From positions 1 through 64,000 of the forward strand of contig NZ_CAJXYK010000004.1 in the NCBI RefSeq assembly GCF_913063425.1: a stretch of DNA of 64,000 nt, given 5' to 3'. How positions within the stretch are numbered: the stretch's first letter is position 1; each line of letters begins with the position of its first letter. The notes under the pieces were generated by a model, which was not told where the DNA came from, searched no databases, and saw only the letters and a program-made list of their open reading frames with translations. A program made the position numbers and the translations under genes. Of the stretch, positions 18,515 to 28,209 are shown piece after piece. The stretch is from an uncultured Thiohalocapsa sp. (GTDB lineage Bacteria > Pseudomonadota > Gammaproteobacteria > Chromatiales > Chromatiaceae).

Positions 18515-20446
18515 ATGTGCGGCATCACGGGCATTTTCTGCGCGGAGCCCAGCGCGCCGGTGTCGCCGGAGCTGTTGCGGCGCATGAACGATGCGCAGTC
18601 CCACCGGGGACCGGACCAGCACGGCCTGCATCTGGAGCCCGGCCTCGGCCTCGGCCACCGCCGGCTCTCCATCATCGACCTCTCCGGCGGGCAGCAGCCG
18701 CTGTACAACGAGGACGACAGCGTCGTCGTCGTCTACAACGGCGAGATCTACAACTTTCAGCCGCTGGCCGCCGAGCTCGCCGCCAAAGGCCACCGCTTTC
18801 GAACCCACAGCGACACAGAGGTCATCGTCCACGCCTGGGAGGAGTGGGGTGAGGGCTGTGTGGAGCGGTTTCGCGGCATGTTCGCCTTCGCCCTCTGGGA
18901 CCGCCCGCAGCAGACGCTGTTTCTGGCGCGTGATCGTCTCGGCATCAAGCCGCTGCATTACGCCTGGCTCGACGACGGCAGCCTCGTGCTGGGCTCCGAG
19001 CTGAAGGCATTGCAGCAACACCCGGCGCTGCCGCGGCGCATTGCGCCACAGGCGGTGGAGGACTACTTCGCCTTCGGCTATGTGCCCGAGCCCCGGACCA
19101 TCTTTGCCTGCGTCCAGAAGCTGCCGGCGGGGCATCACCTGACGGTGCGTCGCGGCGCTCCGCGCCCGCAGCCACGACGTTGGTGGGACGTACCCTTCGC
19201 GCCCGTGGCGACGTCCGATCCGGCCGCCGCCGGCGAGGAGCTCCTCGCCCGCCTGCGCGAGGCGGTGCGCCTGCGGCTCATTGCCGAAGTGCCCTTGGGC
19301 GCCTTCCTGTCCGGCGGTGTCGATTCGAGTGCCGTCGTGGCGATGATGGCGCAGATCATGGATACCGACGGCGGCGGGCCCGTCAACACCTGTGCCATCT
19401 CCTTCGGTGATCCGGCCTTCAACGAGTCACGCTATGCCGAGCAGGTGGCGCACCGTTATGCCACCGCCCACCGAACCGAGCGGCTCGACCCCGAGCGTTT
19501 CGATCTGCTGGATACCCTGGCCGCGCTCTACGACGAGCCCTATGCCGACAGCTCGGCGCTGCCCACCTATCTGGTGTGTGCCCTCGCCCGGCGGCAGGTG
19601 ACCGTGGCCCTGTCCGGCGACGGTGGGGATGAGAATCTTGCCGGCTACAAGCGCTATCAGTGGCATCTGGACGAGCAGCGCCTGCGCCGCCTGCTGCCGC
19701 TCGGGGCACGCCGGCGTCTGTTCGGGGCGCTCGGGCACGCCTACCCGCCGCTCTACGGCGCACCGCGCTTTCTGCGCGCGAAGGCGACCTTCCAGGCCAT
19801 GGCCCGGGATGCGGTGAGCGGTTACTTCAATATCATCGCCGTGCTCGATGACAATCTGCGCGAGCGCCTTTACAGTCCCGCCTTCAAGCGCCGGCTCCAG
19901 GGCTATCGCGCCGTGGAGGTGCTGCACCGTCATGCCGCCGCGAGCCCAACGGATCATCCATTGTCGCTGGTGCAGTATCTCGACATGAAGACCTACCTTG
20001 TGGACGACATCCTCACCAAGGTGGACCGCGCCAGCATGGCGCACGCACTGGAGGTGCGGGTACCCCTGCTCGACCACGAGCTGGTGGAATGGATGTCGGG
20101 GCTGCCGCCGGAGCTCAAGCTGAGCGGCGGTGAGGGCAAGCACCTGTTCAAGGCCGCGTTGCGGGCGCATTTGCCGCAGGAGCTGCTGTATCGGCCCAAG
20201 ATGGGCTTTGCGGTGCCGCTGGCGGATTGGTTTCGGGGGCCGCTGCGCGAGCGTGTGCGAAGCGCCCTGCTCGGGCCCCGTCTCGCCGATGCCGGGCTCT
20301 TCGACCACGGCTTCCTCGCCGAGCTGCTGGACACCCACGACACCGGGCGCCGTGATCACAGTGCCGCACTTTGGAGCCTTTTGATGTTCGAGGCCTTTCT
20401 GCGGCGTGAGAGCACCACCGCACCGGCCCGGGCCGAGGCCGCCTGA
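18515..20446 (+). CDS. XrtA-associated amidotransferase (asparagine-synthase family)
   Basis: The 643-residue protein has an N-terminal class II glutamine amidotransferase domain with the nucleophile Cys2 (MCGITGIFC) and a C-terminal asparagine synthase domain with the ATP-pyrophosphatase loop LSGGVDSSAVV and SGDGGDENLAGY. In exosortase-A loci this family replaces true asparagine synthetase and probably amidates a sugar acid or peptide part of the polymer (inference). ATG 18515 is required to place Cys at position 2; the open frame upstream of it is not used. The next gene begins 2 bases after its stop. Confidence 0.93.
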   Translation: MCGITGIFCAEPSAPVSPELLRRMNDAQSHRGPDQHGLHLEPGLGLGHRRLSIIDLSGGQQPLYNEDDSVVVVYNGEIYNFQPLAAELAAKGHRFRTHSDTEVIVHAWEEWGEGCVERFRGMFAFALWDRPQQTLFLARDRLGIKPLHYAWLDDGSLVLGSELKALQQHPALPRRIAPQAVEDYFAFGYVPEPRTIFACVQKLPAGHHLTVRRGAPRPQPRRWWDVPFAPVATSDPAAAGEELLARLREAVRLRLIAEVPLGAFLSGGVDSSAVVAMMAQIMDTDGGGPVNTCAISFGDPAFNESRYAEQVAHRYATAHRTERLDPERFDLLDTLAALYDEPYADSSALPTYLVCALARRQVTVALSGDGGDENLAGYKRYQWHLDEQRLRRLLPLGARRRLFGALGHAYPPLYGAPRFLRAKATFQAMARDAVSGYFNIIAVLDDNLRERLYSPAFKRRLQGYRAVEVLHRHAAASPTDHPLSLVQYLDMKTYLVDDILTKVDRASMAHALEVRVPLLDHELVEWMSGLPPELKLSGGEGKHLFKAALRAHLPQELLYRPKMGFAVPLADWFRGPLRERVRSALLGPRLADAGLFDHGFLAELLDTHDTGRRDHSAALWSLLMFEAFLRRESTTAPARAEAA

Positions 20447-20448
20447 GC

Positions 20449-21708
20449 ATGAAGATTCTGCACATCCTCGACCATTCCATCCCGCTGCACAGCGGTTACA
20501 CCTTCCGCACCCGCGCCATCCTGCGACAACAGGCAGCGCTCGGCTGGGAGACGGTGCAGATCACCTCCGGCAAGCAGGGCACGACCGCGGCGGCCGTGGA
20601 GACCATCGACGGACTGCGGTTTTACCGAACGCCGCCGCCGGCGGGCCTGCCGGGCAGGCTGCCTGTGGTCAACCAATGGCGCATCATCGCGGACCTGGCG
20701 CAACGCCTCGATGCCGCGGTGGCAGCGGAGCAGCCGGACCTGCTGCACGCCCATTCACCGGCGTTGAACGGCCTCGCGGCGCTCGAGGTCGGCCGCCGCC
20801 GGGGCCTGCCGGTGGTCTACGAATGCCGCGCGTTCTGGGAGGATGCCGCCGCTGATCACGGCACCAGCCGTGCGGGCGGACCGCGATATCGGCTCACGCG
20901 CGCCCTGGAGACGCGGGTGTTCCGTCGCGCCGATGCCGTGACCTGCATCTGCGACGGTCTGCGCGCCGACATCGCCGCCCGCGGCATCGCCGCGGAGAAG
21001 CTCACCGTGATCCCCAATGCCGTGGACGCGGAGCGCTTCGTCTTCGGGGTGCCGCGGGACCAAGCCCTGGCGGCGCGGCTCGGCCTTGGTGATGCGCCGG
21101 TGCTGGGGTTCATCGGGTCCTTCTACGCCTACGAAGGCCTGGAGCTCGCCGTCACCGCCATGGCCCGTCTCAAGATGGACGCGTTGTCCGGCGCCGCGCC
21201 ACACCTGCTCCTGGTGGGCGGCGGCCCCCAGGATGCCCGCCTGCGCGCGCTGGCCTCGGAGCTCGGTGTCAGCGACCGGGTGCACTTCACCGGCCGCGTG
21301 CCCCATGACGAAGTACACCGCTGGTACAGTCTCGTGGACATCCTGGTCTACCCGCGCCGGTCCATGCGGCTCACGGAGCTGGTGACGCCCCTGAAGCCGC
21401 TGGAGGCCATGGCACAGGGTAAGCTGGTGCTCGCATCCGATGTGGGCGGGCACCGGGAATTGATCCGCGACGGCAGCAACGGCCGGCTGTTCGCGGCCGG
21501 CGACCCGGACGCCCTCGCCGCGGCAGCGGCGGCGCTGTTGGCGGATCGCAGCGCCTGGCCTGCGCAGCGAGACGCGGGTCGGCGCTTCGTCGAGGAGGAG
21601 CGCACCTGGGCGCGCAGCGTGGCCCGCTACCGGGACGTCTACGCCCGCGTGCTCGGCACGACAGCGGCAGCGGTGGCGGACCTGACCCAGGGCGAGCCGG
21701 TACGCTGA
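20449..21708 (+). CDS. glycosyltransferase, exosortase-A-associated (GT4)
   Basis: The 419-residue GT-B protein starts MKILHILDHSIPLHSGYTFRTR, split by the typical HSGYTFRT element of this locus-specific group. It also has VVYECRAFWEDAA, PNAVDAERF, FIGSFYAYEGLE, VHFTGRVPHDEVHRWY and the donor-site LVTPLKPLEAMAQGK. It likely adds one sugar of the repeat unit. The stop codon overlaps the next start by one base (TGATG). Confidence 0.9.
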   Translation: MKILHILDHSIPLHSGYTFRTRAILRQQAALGWETVQITSGKQGTTAAAVETIDGLRFYRTPPPAGLPGRLPVVNQWRIIADLAQRLDAAVAAEQPDLLHAHSPALNGLAALEVGRRRGLPVVYECRAFWEDAAADHGTSRAGGPRYRLTRALETRVFRRADAVTCICDGLRADIAARGIAAEKLTVIPNAVDAERFVFGVPRDQALAARLGLGDAPVLGFIGSFYAYEGLELAVTAMARLKMDALSGAAPHLLLVGGGPQDARLRALASELGVSDRVHFTGRVPHDEVHRWYSLVDILVYPRRSMRLTELVTPLKPLEAMAQGKLVLASDVGGHRELIRDGSNGRLFAAGDPDALAAAAAALLADRSAWPAQRDAGRRFVEEERTWARSVARYRDVYARVLGTTAAAVADLTQGEPVR

Positions 21709-23099
21709 TGCGGGATCTCTATACCCGCTTTGCGAGCGGCGTCCTGTTTCCGCTGCACGAGCTCGCCAAGGGCCACCGAACCGTCGCCGCCCGACGCGAG
21801 CTGGAGCGGACCCAGTGGCTTGCGCCGGACGACCTCGCCGAGTACCAGTGCCAGCGTCTGGCTCGCTTCATGACCGACGCTTACGCGCGGGTGCCGTACG
21901 TCCGGCGACTGTTCGAGCATCATGGCCTCACGCCCGCCGATGTGCAGGACTTGGATGGCCTGCGGCGCCTGCCGCTGTTGGACAAGCCGAGCATTCGCGC
22001 CCACACCGACGACCTCAAGGCGCGGGATGCCACAGGGCTTGCCCGCTTCAACACCGGCGGCTCCTCGGGCGAGCCCCTGGTGTTCTACATCGGCAAGGAG
22101 CGCGTTGCCCATGACGTCGCCGCCAAATGGCGGGCGACGCGCTGGTGGGGAGTGGACATCGGCGACCGGGAGATCGTCGTCTGGGGCTCTCCCATCGAGC
22201 TCGGTGCCCAAGACCGGGTGCGCGTCCTGCGCGATGCGCTCTTGCGCACCCGCCTGCTTCCAGCCTTCGAGCTCTCGCCCCGGAATCTGGCGCGGTTCAT
22301 CGACGGAATTCGCCGCTTCCGCCCGCGCATGCTCTTCGGCTATCCGTCCTCTTTGGCGTTGATCGCGGCACACGCCGAGCAGTCCGGCGTCCGGCTCGAC
22401 CAATTGGGTACCCGCGTCGCTTTCGTGACCTCAGAGCGGCTGTACGAGCATCAGCGCGAGACCATCGAGCGCGTGTTCGGCTGCCCCGTGGCCAACGGCT
22501 ATGGCGGACGTGACGCCGGCTTCATCGCCCATGCCTGCCCGCAGGGTCGTCTGCACATCACCGCCGAGGACATCATCGTCGAGATTCTCGACGCCAGCGG
22601 CCGCCCCCTGCCGGCCGGGCAGACGGGCGAGATCGTCGTCACCCACCTCGCCACCGCGGATTTCCCGTTCATCCGCTACCGCACGGGGGACGTCGGCGCG
22701 CTGGACCCCGAGCCCTGTCCGTGCGGGCGGAGTCTGCCGGTGCTCGGACGGCTCGAAGGCCGCACGACAGACTTCATCGTCGCCGCAGATGGGACGGTGA
22801 TGCACGGCCTGGCACTGATCTATGTGCTGCGCGACATGCCCGTCATCGACCAATTCAAGATCGTGCAGGAGTCGCTGGCGCGCACGCGGGTGCTCGTGAC
22901 GGCGGCCACAACCTTGCCGGCTGCGACCCGCGCCGAAATCGCCGCCCAGTTCCGCCGTCGCCTGGGCGCCGGTGTGGACATCAGCATCGAGCAGCTGGCG
23001 GCAATCCCACGCGAGCGCTCCGGGAAGTACCGCTATGTGGTCAGCCAGGTACCGGCGCCCGTCGGCGCTCCCACCACCCAGATCACAGAGCAGGCGTGA
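21708..23099 (+). CDS. AMP-forming ligase, CapK/phenylacetate-CoA-ligase-like
   Basis: The 463-residue protein has the ANL-superfamily adenylation core: the P-loop-like FNTGGSSGEPLVFYIG, the mid-domain NGYGGRDAGFIAHAC, the hinge RYRTGDVGALD and the C-terminal lysine loop region RERSGKYRYVV. Such CapK-like proteins are common in capsule and exopolysaccharide loci, where they may activate a carboxylate for transfer to the polymer; the substrate is unknown. It is not the usual exosortase-A acyl-CoA ligase family, which starts differently. It is coupled to the flanking genes by 1-base overlap and a 3-base gap. Confidence 0.85.
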   Translation: MRDLYTRFASGVLFPLHELAKGHRTVAARRELERTQWLAPDDLAEYQCQRLARFMTDAYARVPYVRRLFEHHGLTPADVQDLDGLRRLPLLDKPSIRAHTDDLKARDATGLARFNTGGSSGEPLVFYIGKERVAHDVAAKWRATRWWGVDIGDREIVVWGSPIELGAQDRVRVLRDALLRTRLLPAFELSPRNLARFIDGIRRFRPRMLFGYPSSLALIAAHAEQSGVRLDQLGTRVAFVTSERLYEHQRETIERVFGCPVANGYGGRDAGFIAHACPQGRLHITAEDIIVEILDASGRPLPAGQTGEIVVTHLATADFPFIRYRTGDVGALDPEPCPCGRSLPVLGRLEGRTTDFIVAADGTVMHGLALIYVLRDMPVIDQFKIVQESLARTRVLVTAATTLPAATRAEIAAQFRRRLGAGVDISIEQLAAIPRERSGKYRYVVSQVPAPVGAPTTQITEQA

Positions 23100-23102
23100 G
23101 CC

Positions 23103-24539
23103 ATGGGATTGCGGGATATCGTCCTGCTGGTGACGATCTACGGATCGATCCCATTCATTTATATGAAGCCCTTCGTCGGCGTGCTGGTATGGAACTGGCT
23201 GTCGTTGATGAATCCGCACCGCATCAGCTGGACGCTGACCAACCAGCCCTTCGCCCAGATCATCGCCCTGGCGATGTTGAGCAGCCTGCTGATCGCCCAG
23301 CGTGAGCCCAAGCGCATTCCGGTGACACCGATTACGGTCACCCTAGGCCTGTTCTGGTTCTGGATGCTGCTCACGACTATCTTCAGCCTGTACCCAACCC
23401 TGGCCTGGTGGCAGTGGGACAAGGTGTGGAAGATTATGCTGACGACCTTCGTCGCCATCATGGTGCTGAACTCCAGGGAGCGCATCATTGCGCTCACCGT
23501 CGTCGCGACGCTGTCCATCGGCTATTATGGCTTCAAGGGTGGTCTTTTCACGATTCTCACCGGCGGTGGATACCGGGTGTGGGGGCCGGCCGGCAGCTTC
23601 ATCGGCGGCAACAACGAGATCGGTCTGGCCCTGATCATGACCATACCGCTCTTGGTATTTCTCCACTACATCGTCGAGTATCGCCTGGTCAAGCTCGCAC
23701 TTCTCGCCGGCACCATCCTTTGCGTCTTTGCCGTGTTCGGGACCCAATCGCGGGGTGCTTTTCTCGGCATCACGGCGATGGGCATCTATTTGGCATGGAA
23801 GAGCAAGAACAAAGTCCTCTATCTGCTGCTCGGTGCCGTGCTTGGCCTGGTCGTCTTCAGCTTCATGCCGGACACCTGGCATGAGCGCATGGCCACCATC
23901 ACTGAATACGAAGAAGACTCATCGGCCCAGGGCCGAATCAAGGCCTGGGAAATGGCCTTCAACATGGCCATGGACCGGCCGCTCGGCGGTGGTTACGAGA
24001 CTTTCAAGCCCGGCGCCTACCTGATGTATCTGCCGGAGGTGGGTGCGCGTGGAACCGATGCCCACAGCATCTACTTCGAGACCTTGGGGGAGCACGGTTT
24101 CATCGGTCTGGCGCTGTTCCTGCTGATCGGGCTGTTCAGCCTCATGGCCTGTGGCCGGATCATCCGCAGGACCCGCAGTATTCCGGAGCTGGACTGGATG
24201 AACATGCTCGCGCGCATGATTCAGGTGAGCCTGGTGGGTTATGCCGTGAGCGGACTGTTCCTGGGTCTCGCCTATTTCAATTTCTATTATGCCTTGGTCA
24301 GCATTGTCGTCGGCATGACGACCGTGCTGAAGCAGCATGAGACAGCTGCCGTGGGCGAGGCAACGGCACCGCGCCCGGCACCGACGCCACCCCTGGCGAG
24401 GCCGACACCGCCCGGCCCCCCGCTGCCGGCACCTGCGGCGGCCCGAACGCCGGCGGCTGCGGGCGCCCCAGTGCGGCGCAATCTACCGACCCCCAAAGAG
24501 GCCTGGGCTCTGGGGCGCCAATGGTACGACCGGCTTTGA
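23103..24539 (+). CDS. Wzy/O-antigen-ligase-like protein, exosortase-A system
   Basis: The 478-residue polytopic membrane protein carries the O-antigen ligase (Wzy_C) fold: roughly 11 hydrophobic segments and the large periplasmic loop containing NMAMDRPLGGGYETFKP and GTDAHSIYFETLGEHG, where the conserved Arg/His/Glu residues lie. In exosortase-A loci this family is proposed to ligate the polysaccharide onto protein or polymerise it. The last ~65 residues form a Pro/Ala-rich tail that is probably cytoplasmic and is not part of the family core. Followed by 115 bases without a gene. Confidence 0.9.
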   Translation: MGLRDIVLLVTIYGSIPFIYMKPFVGVLVWNWLSLMNPHRISWTLTNQPFAQIIALAMLSSLLIAQREPKRIPVTPITVTLGLFWFWMLLTTIFSLYPTLAWWQWDKVWKIMLTTFVAIMVLNSRERIIALTVVATLSIGYYGFKGGLFTILTGGGYRVWGPAGSFIGGNNEIGLALIMTIPLLVFLHYIVEYRLVKLALLAGTILCVFAVFGTQSRGAFLGITAMGIYLAWKSKNKVLYLLLGAVLGLVVFSFMPDTWHERMATITEYEEDSSAQGRIKAWEMAFNMAMDRPLGGGYETFKPGAYLMYLPEVGARGTDAHSIYFETLGEHGFIGLALFLLIGLFSLMACGRIIRRTRSIPELDWMNMLARMIQVSLVGYAVSGLFLGLAYFNFYYALVSIVVGMTTVLKQHETAAVGEATAPRPAPTPPLARPTPPGPPLPAPAAARTPAAAGAPVRRNLPTPKEAWALGRQWYDRL

Positions 24540-24654
24540 TGGGCGCCGGGCGCATGGCTCGCCGGCGGCAGGGTTCTGGTGCCCGTGTTCCGGCGCGGGT
24601 GCCGGGCGGCGTCACGCAGCGGTGCCCGTCGCTGTGCGCTCCTGAGGCAGCGCC

Positions 24655-25776
24655 ATGAGCACGGCGGCGCAGCTCGCCGTCGTCGTGCCGACCTTCAACG
24701 AGTCCGCGAACGTCGCCCAGGTCGTCAGCCGCCTCGAGCAGGCCCTCGCCGGTCTGTCCTGGGAGGTCGTATTCGTCGATGACGATTCGCCGGACGGCAC
24801 CGCCGGGGTGGTGCGCGAGCTGGCCGCCCGGGACGCCCGCGTGCGTCTGTTGCACCGGGTGGGGCGGCGCGGGCTCTCCGGCGCCTGCATCGAGGGCATG
24901 CTGGCCACCACGGCGCCCTATGTCGCCGTCATGGACGCCGACCTCCAGCACGACGCGGCGCTGTTGCCGGAGATGCTCCGCACGCTGCGGGAGGCGCCCC
25001 TCGACATCGTCGTCGGCAGCCGCCACGTCGCCGGCGGCAGCCTGGGGGTCTGGGCCGAGGACCGCCAGCTGGCGAGCCGCGTGGCCACCCGGCTGTCGCA
25101 CCTGGTGCTGAAGGCCGACCTCAAAGACCCCATGAGCGGTTTCTTCATGCTCAGGAGGGCGCTCATCGACGAGGTGGTGCGCGAGCTCTCCGGCATCGGC
25201 TTCAAGATCCTGCTCGACATCTTCATCAGTGCGCGTCGTCCGCTGCGGTTCAAGGAGCTGCCCTACACCTTCGGCGTGCGCGTGGCCGGCGACAGCAAGC
25301 TCGACTCGATGGTCGCCACCGAGTACATCCTCATGCTGGTGGACAAGACCATCGGCCGTTACATCCCCACCCGCTTCATCCCCTTTGCGTTCATCGGCGG
25401 GCTCGGCGTCTTCGTGCACATGGGGGTGCTGTGGGCGATGTTCCGGATGCTCGGCACCACCTTCGTCTTGGGTCAGACCGCTGCGACCCTGGTGGCCATG
25501 ACCTTCAATTTCTTCCTGAACAACTTCTTCACTTACCGCGACCGGCGCCTGCGCGGCTGGGGGCTGCTGCGCGGCTGGCTCTCATTCACATTGGCCTGCT
25601 CGGTGGGGGCGGTGGCCAATGTCGGCATTGCGACTTATCTGTTCCATGCCACCCCGTCGGGGGGCGTCTGGTGGGTGGTCTCCGCCACCGCGGGCATCCT
25701 GGTCGGTGCCGTCTGGAACTATGCAGTCACGGCCGTCTACACCTGGAAGCAGCCGACCGCGACGGCGCTGCGCTGA
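24655..25776 (+). CDS. polyprenyl-phosphate glycosyltransferase (GT2) fused to GtrA domain
   Basis: The 373-residue protein has an N-terminal GT2 domain resembling dolichol-phosphate mannosyltransferase (VVPTFNESANV, FVDDDSPDGT, MDADLQHDAALLPEM, GSRHVAGG) and, from about residue 240, a four-helix GtrA membrane domain (RFIPFAFIGGLGVFVHMG, NNFFTYRDRRLRGW). It would charge a lipid carrier with a sugar and help flip it for glycosylation outside the membrane. It is the last gene of the plus-strand carbohydrate run and converges on the next gene with a 17-base gap. Confidence 0.92.
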   Translation: MSTAAQLAVVVPTFNESANVAQVVSRLEQALAGLSWEVVFVDDDSPDGTAGVVRELAARDARVRLLHRVGRRGLSGACIEGMLATTAPYVAVMDADLQHDAALLPEMLRTLREAPLDIVVGSRHVAGGSLGVWAEDRQLASRVATRLSHLVLKADLKDPMSGFFMLRRALIDEVVRELSGIGFKILLDIFISARRPLRFKELPYTFGVRVAGDSKLDSMVATEYILMLVDKTIGRYIPTRFIPFAFIGGLGVFVHMGVLWAMFRMLGTTFVLGQTAATLVAMTFNFFLNNFFTYRDRRLRGWGLLRGWLSFTLACSVGAVANVGIATYLFHATPSGGVWWVVSATAGILVGAVWNYAVTAVYTWKQPTATALR

Positions 25777-25793
25777 CCGCCGACGGGCACCGT

Positions 25794-26690
25794 TCAGCCT
25801 GGTGGCAGCAGGTCCGACGTGAGCTGCCGAAGATCGGTGATGACACGGTCCGGCGCCACCCTGCGCAGGTCCGGGTCGTCCTCGCGCAGGCGCAGTGAGC
25901 GCGCATCGCCGGCGAAGAGTGCCGTCCGGCAGCCGAGCTGCTGCGCTGGGTGGACGTCGTTGCGCATATCGTTACCGAGGTAGAGCACCGCCGTCGGTGC
26001 GATACCGTGGTGTTGCCGAAGCGCGCCGAGCGCGGGCTCGTAGACGGCAATGGACGGCTTCGCCACGCCCTGCCGATACGAGAAGGCGCAGCAGCGCGGA
26101 TCGAAGCCGGCGTCCTCCAGGGGCCGTCCGAGGAAGGCGTGCAGCATCAGCGGGGTGTAGAACTGGGCATTGGAGACGATGCCGAGCACCAGGCCGCGGC
26201 CGGCGAGGGTGCGGATCACGTCCGCGAGCCCGGGCATGGGCCAGACCGGGTTGGTGCGAAGCTCGTACTCCAGGGCGACGCGCCGCGCCAGGGTCTCGTC
26301 CACCGCGACCCCCAAACCCCCAAGCAGGGCTTGCCACAGGGTGACGATGTCCACCTCCGGATGATCGACGCCCATGGCGCGGCGCTGTGCGTGGTCCGCC
26401 TGGATGCGCGCCCGCAGTGCCGCTGGTCCGTCGAAGTCCCGGGGCAGGGCGGCCAGGTCGAGTCCGACGGCGGACCAGGCCTCGGTGAAGGCGCACTGTG
26501 GGCTGTTCGCGGCGCCGATGCCGATGTCGCCGCAGCCCGAGATCACCAGCGTCCCGTAGACATCGAAGAGCACCGCGCGGACCTCGGGCACCGGGTCGGT
26601 GCGGGGCGTGGTCGCGGTCGGCTGCGGCGCGAGCGGCGCCGTGAGCGCGCGAATGCGTGCAATGAGTGCTGGGTCGGCGTCTGTGCGCAT
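25794..26690 (-). CDS. HAD-superfamily hydrolase, FDxYGT type
   Basis: The 298-residue protein has HAD motif I as AVLFDVYGTLV: the nucleophile Asp43 is present but the usual second Asp is Tyr45, as in haloacid-dehalogenase-like members. Motif II is IVSNAQFY, motif III the Lys in GVAKPSIAVYE, motif IV YLGNDMRNDV. It may act as a phosphatase on a sugar phosphate made by the neighbouring glycosyltransferases (inference from context only). The start ATG at 26690 is chosen at MRTDADPALI; sequence further upstream overlaps the adjacent glycosyltransferase. The gene follows that glycosyltransferase by 43 bases on the same strand. Confidence 0.82.
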   Translation of the reverse strand: MRTDADPALIARIRALTAPLAPQPTATTPRTDPVPEVRAVLFDVYGTLVISGCGDIGIGAANSPQCAFTEAWSAVGLDLAALPRDFDGPAALRARIQADHAQRRAMGVDHPEVDIVTLWQALLGGLGVAVDETLARRVALEYELRTNPVWPMPGLADVIRTLAGRGLVLGIVSNAQFYTPLMLHAFLGRPLEDAGFDPRCCAFSYRQGVAKPSIAVYEPALGALRQHHGIAPTAVLYLGNDMRNDVHPAQQLGCRTALFAGDARSLRLREDDPDLRRVAPDRVITDLRQLTSDLLPPG

Positions 26691-26733
26691 GGCTTGGGGT
26701 GGTCGATGGCGGCTGGGATGTGTGCGGGGGTGC

Positions 26734-28209
26734 TCAGCTGCGCAGCAGCCAGAGCCGCTCCGGGGCCAGAAAGCGCGCCAGGAGGGCGCTGCCGTCTGCG
26801 GCGCTGAAGTGGGGCGAAGGCTCGGCTGCGGCCACGGCGGCGTAGATGGCTTCGAGCCGCGCTCCATAGCCCGGCACGGAGTACTGCGCGGCAATGGCGC
26901 TGCGATTGGCGTTGATGAGGTCCGGGTCTGCGGCGACTCTGAGCGACCGGGGGCGGAGCTCAGCGCGGGCGCCGGGGTCTGCGTGCAGGTGGCGGATCAC
27001 CGTCTCCTGGGCCGGCTCGTCCAGACGGCCGAAGTCGATGCGCCGATCCTGTACCGCATGCGCCCAGGCGCGCTCGGCGGCATCCCCGGCCGGGCGGCCG
27101 TAGGCGGCGGCGCGCTCGGTTGCCGCGGTGGCGTAAGCGGCGCGCAGGCGGGTCAGGTCGAGCCAGTCCAGGGGCACCCGGAGTTGCGGGTAGAGGGCGG
27201 GCAAACGCACGCCGGCCGCAGTGAAGTCGGCCGTGATCTCGGGCAGGTCGCGGCCCGCCAGGGGGCGGCCCAGCAGCCAGGGCTCCAGGAAGGCGAGCCC
27301 GAAGCCCTCGGCGATGCTGGTGGTCACCAGCGCATGACTCTCGGCGACGAGCGCGGGAAACGGCCGGTCACCGGCGCCGACCCCGAACGCCATCGGCAGT
27401 CCAAGCTCTGCGGCCAGTGCCACCCAGCGCTGATAGCGCGGCAGCTCCTGGGGGTTCTGTGGCGCCTGGGTGGCGGCGAAGTGGTCCTCCTCTCCCGCCA
27501 CCGCCGCCCACAGCAGGAGCTCGCCCAGGTTCTTGCGGCGGATGGCGCGGGTCGGATAGAGCCAGAGGCGTCGGCCGGCAGCGCGCCGTTGTTGTGCATG
27601 CGCGGGCTCAGCCGACCCGGAATCGGGCGTCGTGCCCACCGCGACGGCATTGGGAAGGGCGTGGAGCTGGGTCTGCGGGACGCCGGCGGCGGCGAGAAAG
27701 TCCTGGTCGCGGCGGTTCAGCGCCGCGTAGTGGATCTGTGGTGCCAGCGGGTAGAGCAGGGCTGACAGCCGTCCGATATCGCCGTCCGCGAGTACCCGAC
27801 GCAGGCGCCCGTAGAGCATGGGACGGCCATCCTCGGCGAAGTCGTGCGGCTGCAGCAGCAGCCGGTGCCCGCCCCGGGCGAGCCGCAGCACCGTGCCCGG
27901 CACCGCCGTGTTCTTGCCGAGGCTGTGGTTATGCACATGCCAGATGTCGGGCAGGTCGCCCAAGGCCTCCCGTGCGGCCTGCACCATGGCCGCCGCGAGC
28001 GCATCGGGCGACTGCGCGGCGCGGCGCTCCTCGTAGGCCAGGCCCGCCAGCACCTGGACGCGCGTGCCCGCCGGCAGCGCTGCCTGGGGCGCCTCGCCGC
28101 TCAGCACCGCCACCTTGGCGCCGCGTGCGAGCAGGGCGGTGCAGGCGTGCTGGATGACCCGGGTAACGCCGCCGGTCTGGAGATGGTAGTGGACGATGCA
28201 GACGCGCAT
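26734..28209 (-). CDS. glycosyltransferase, GT-B fold (GT4-like)
   Basis: The 491-residue protein begins MRVCIVHYHLQTGGVTRVIQH, a typical N-terminal Rossmann start of retaining GT-B enzymes, followed by WHVHNHSLGKN, a linker with PNAVAVG, and the donor-binding half with LYPTRAIRRKNLGELL, TTSIAEGFGLAFLEPWLLGRPL. The last 150 residues are Ala/Arg-rich and less typical. Donor and acceptor are unknown. It forms an apparent two-gene operon with the HAD hydrolase and diverges from the GT4 gene at 28648. Confidence 0.82.
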   Translation of the reverse strand: MRVCIVHYHLQTGGVTRVIQHACTALLARGAKVAVLSGEAPQAALPAGTRVQVLAGLAYEERRAAQSPDALAAAMVQAAREALGDLPDIWHVHNHSLGKNTAVPGTVLRLARGGHRLLLQPHDFAEDGRPMLYGRLRRVLADGDIGRLSALLYPLAPQIHYAALNRRDQDFLAAAGVPQTQLHALPNAVAVGTTPDSGSAEPAHAQQRRAAGRRLWLYPTRAIRRKNLGELLLWAAVAGEEDHFAATQAPQNPQELPRYQRWVALAAELGLPMAFGVGAGDRPFPALVAESHALVTTSIAEGFGLAFLEPWLLGRPLAGRDLPEITADFTAAGVRLPALYPQLRVPLDWLDLTRLRAAYATAATERAAAYGRPAGDAAERAWAHAVQDRRIDFGRLDEPAQETVIRHLHADPGARAELRPRSLRVAADPDLINANRSAIAAQYSVPGYGARLEAIYAAVAAAEPSPHFSAADGSALLARFLAPERLWLLRS

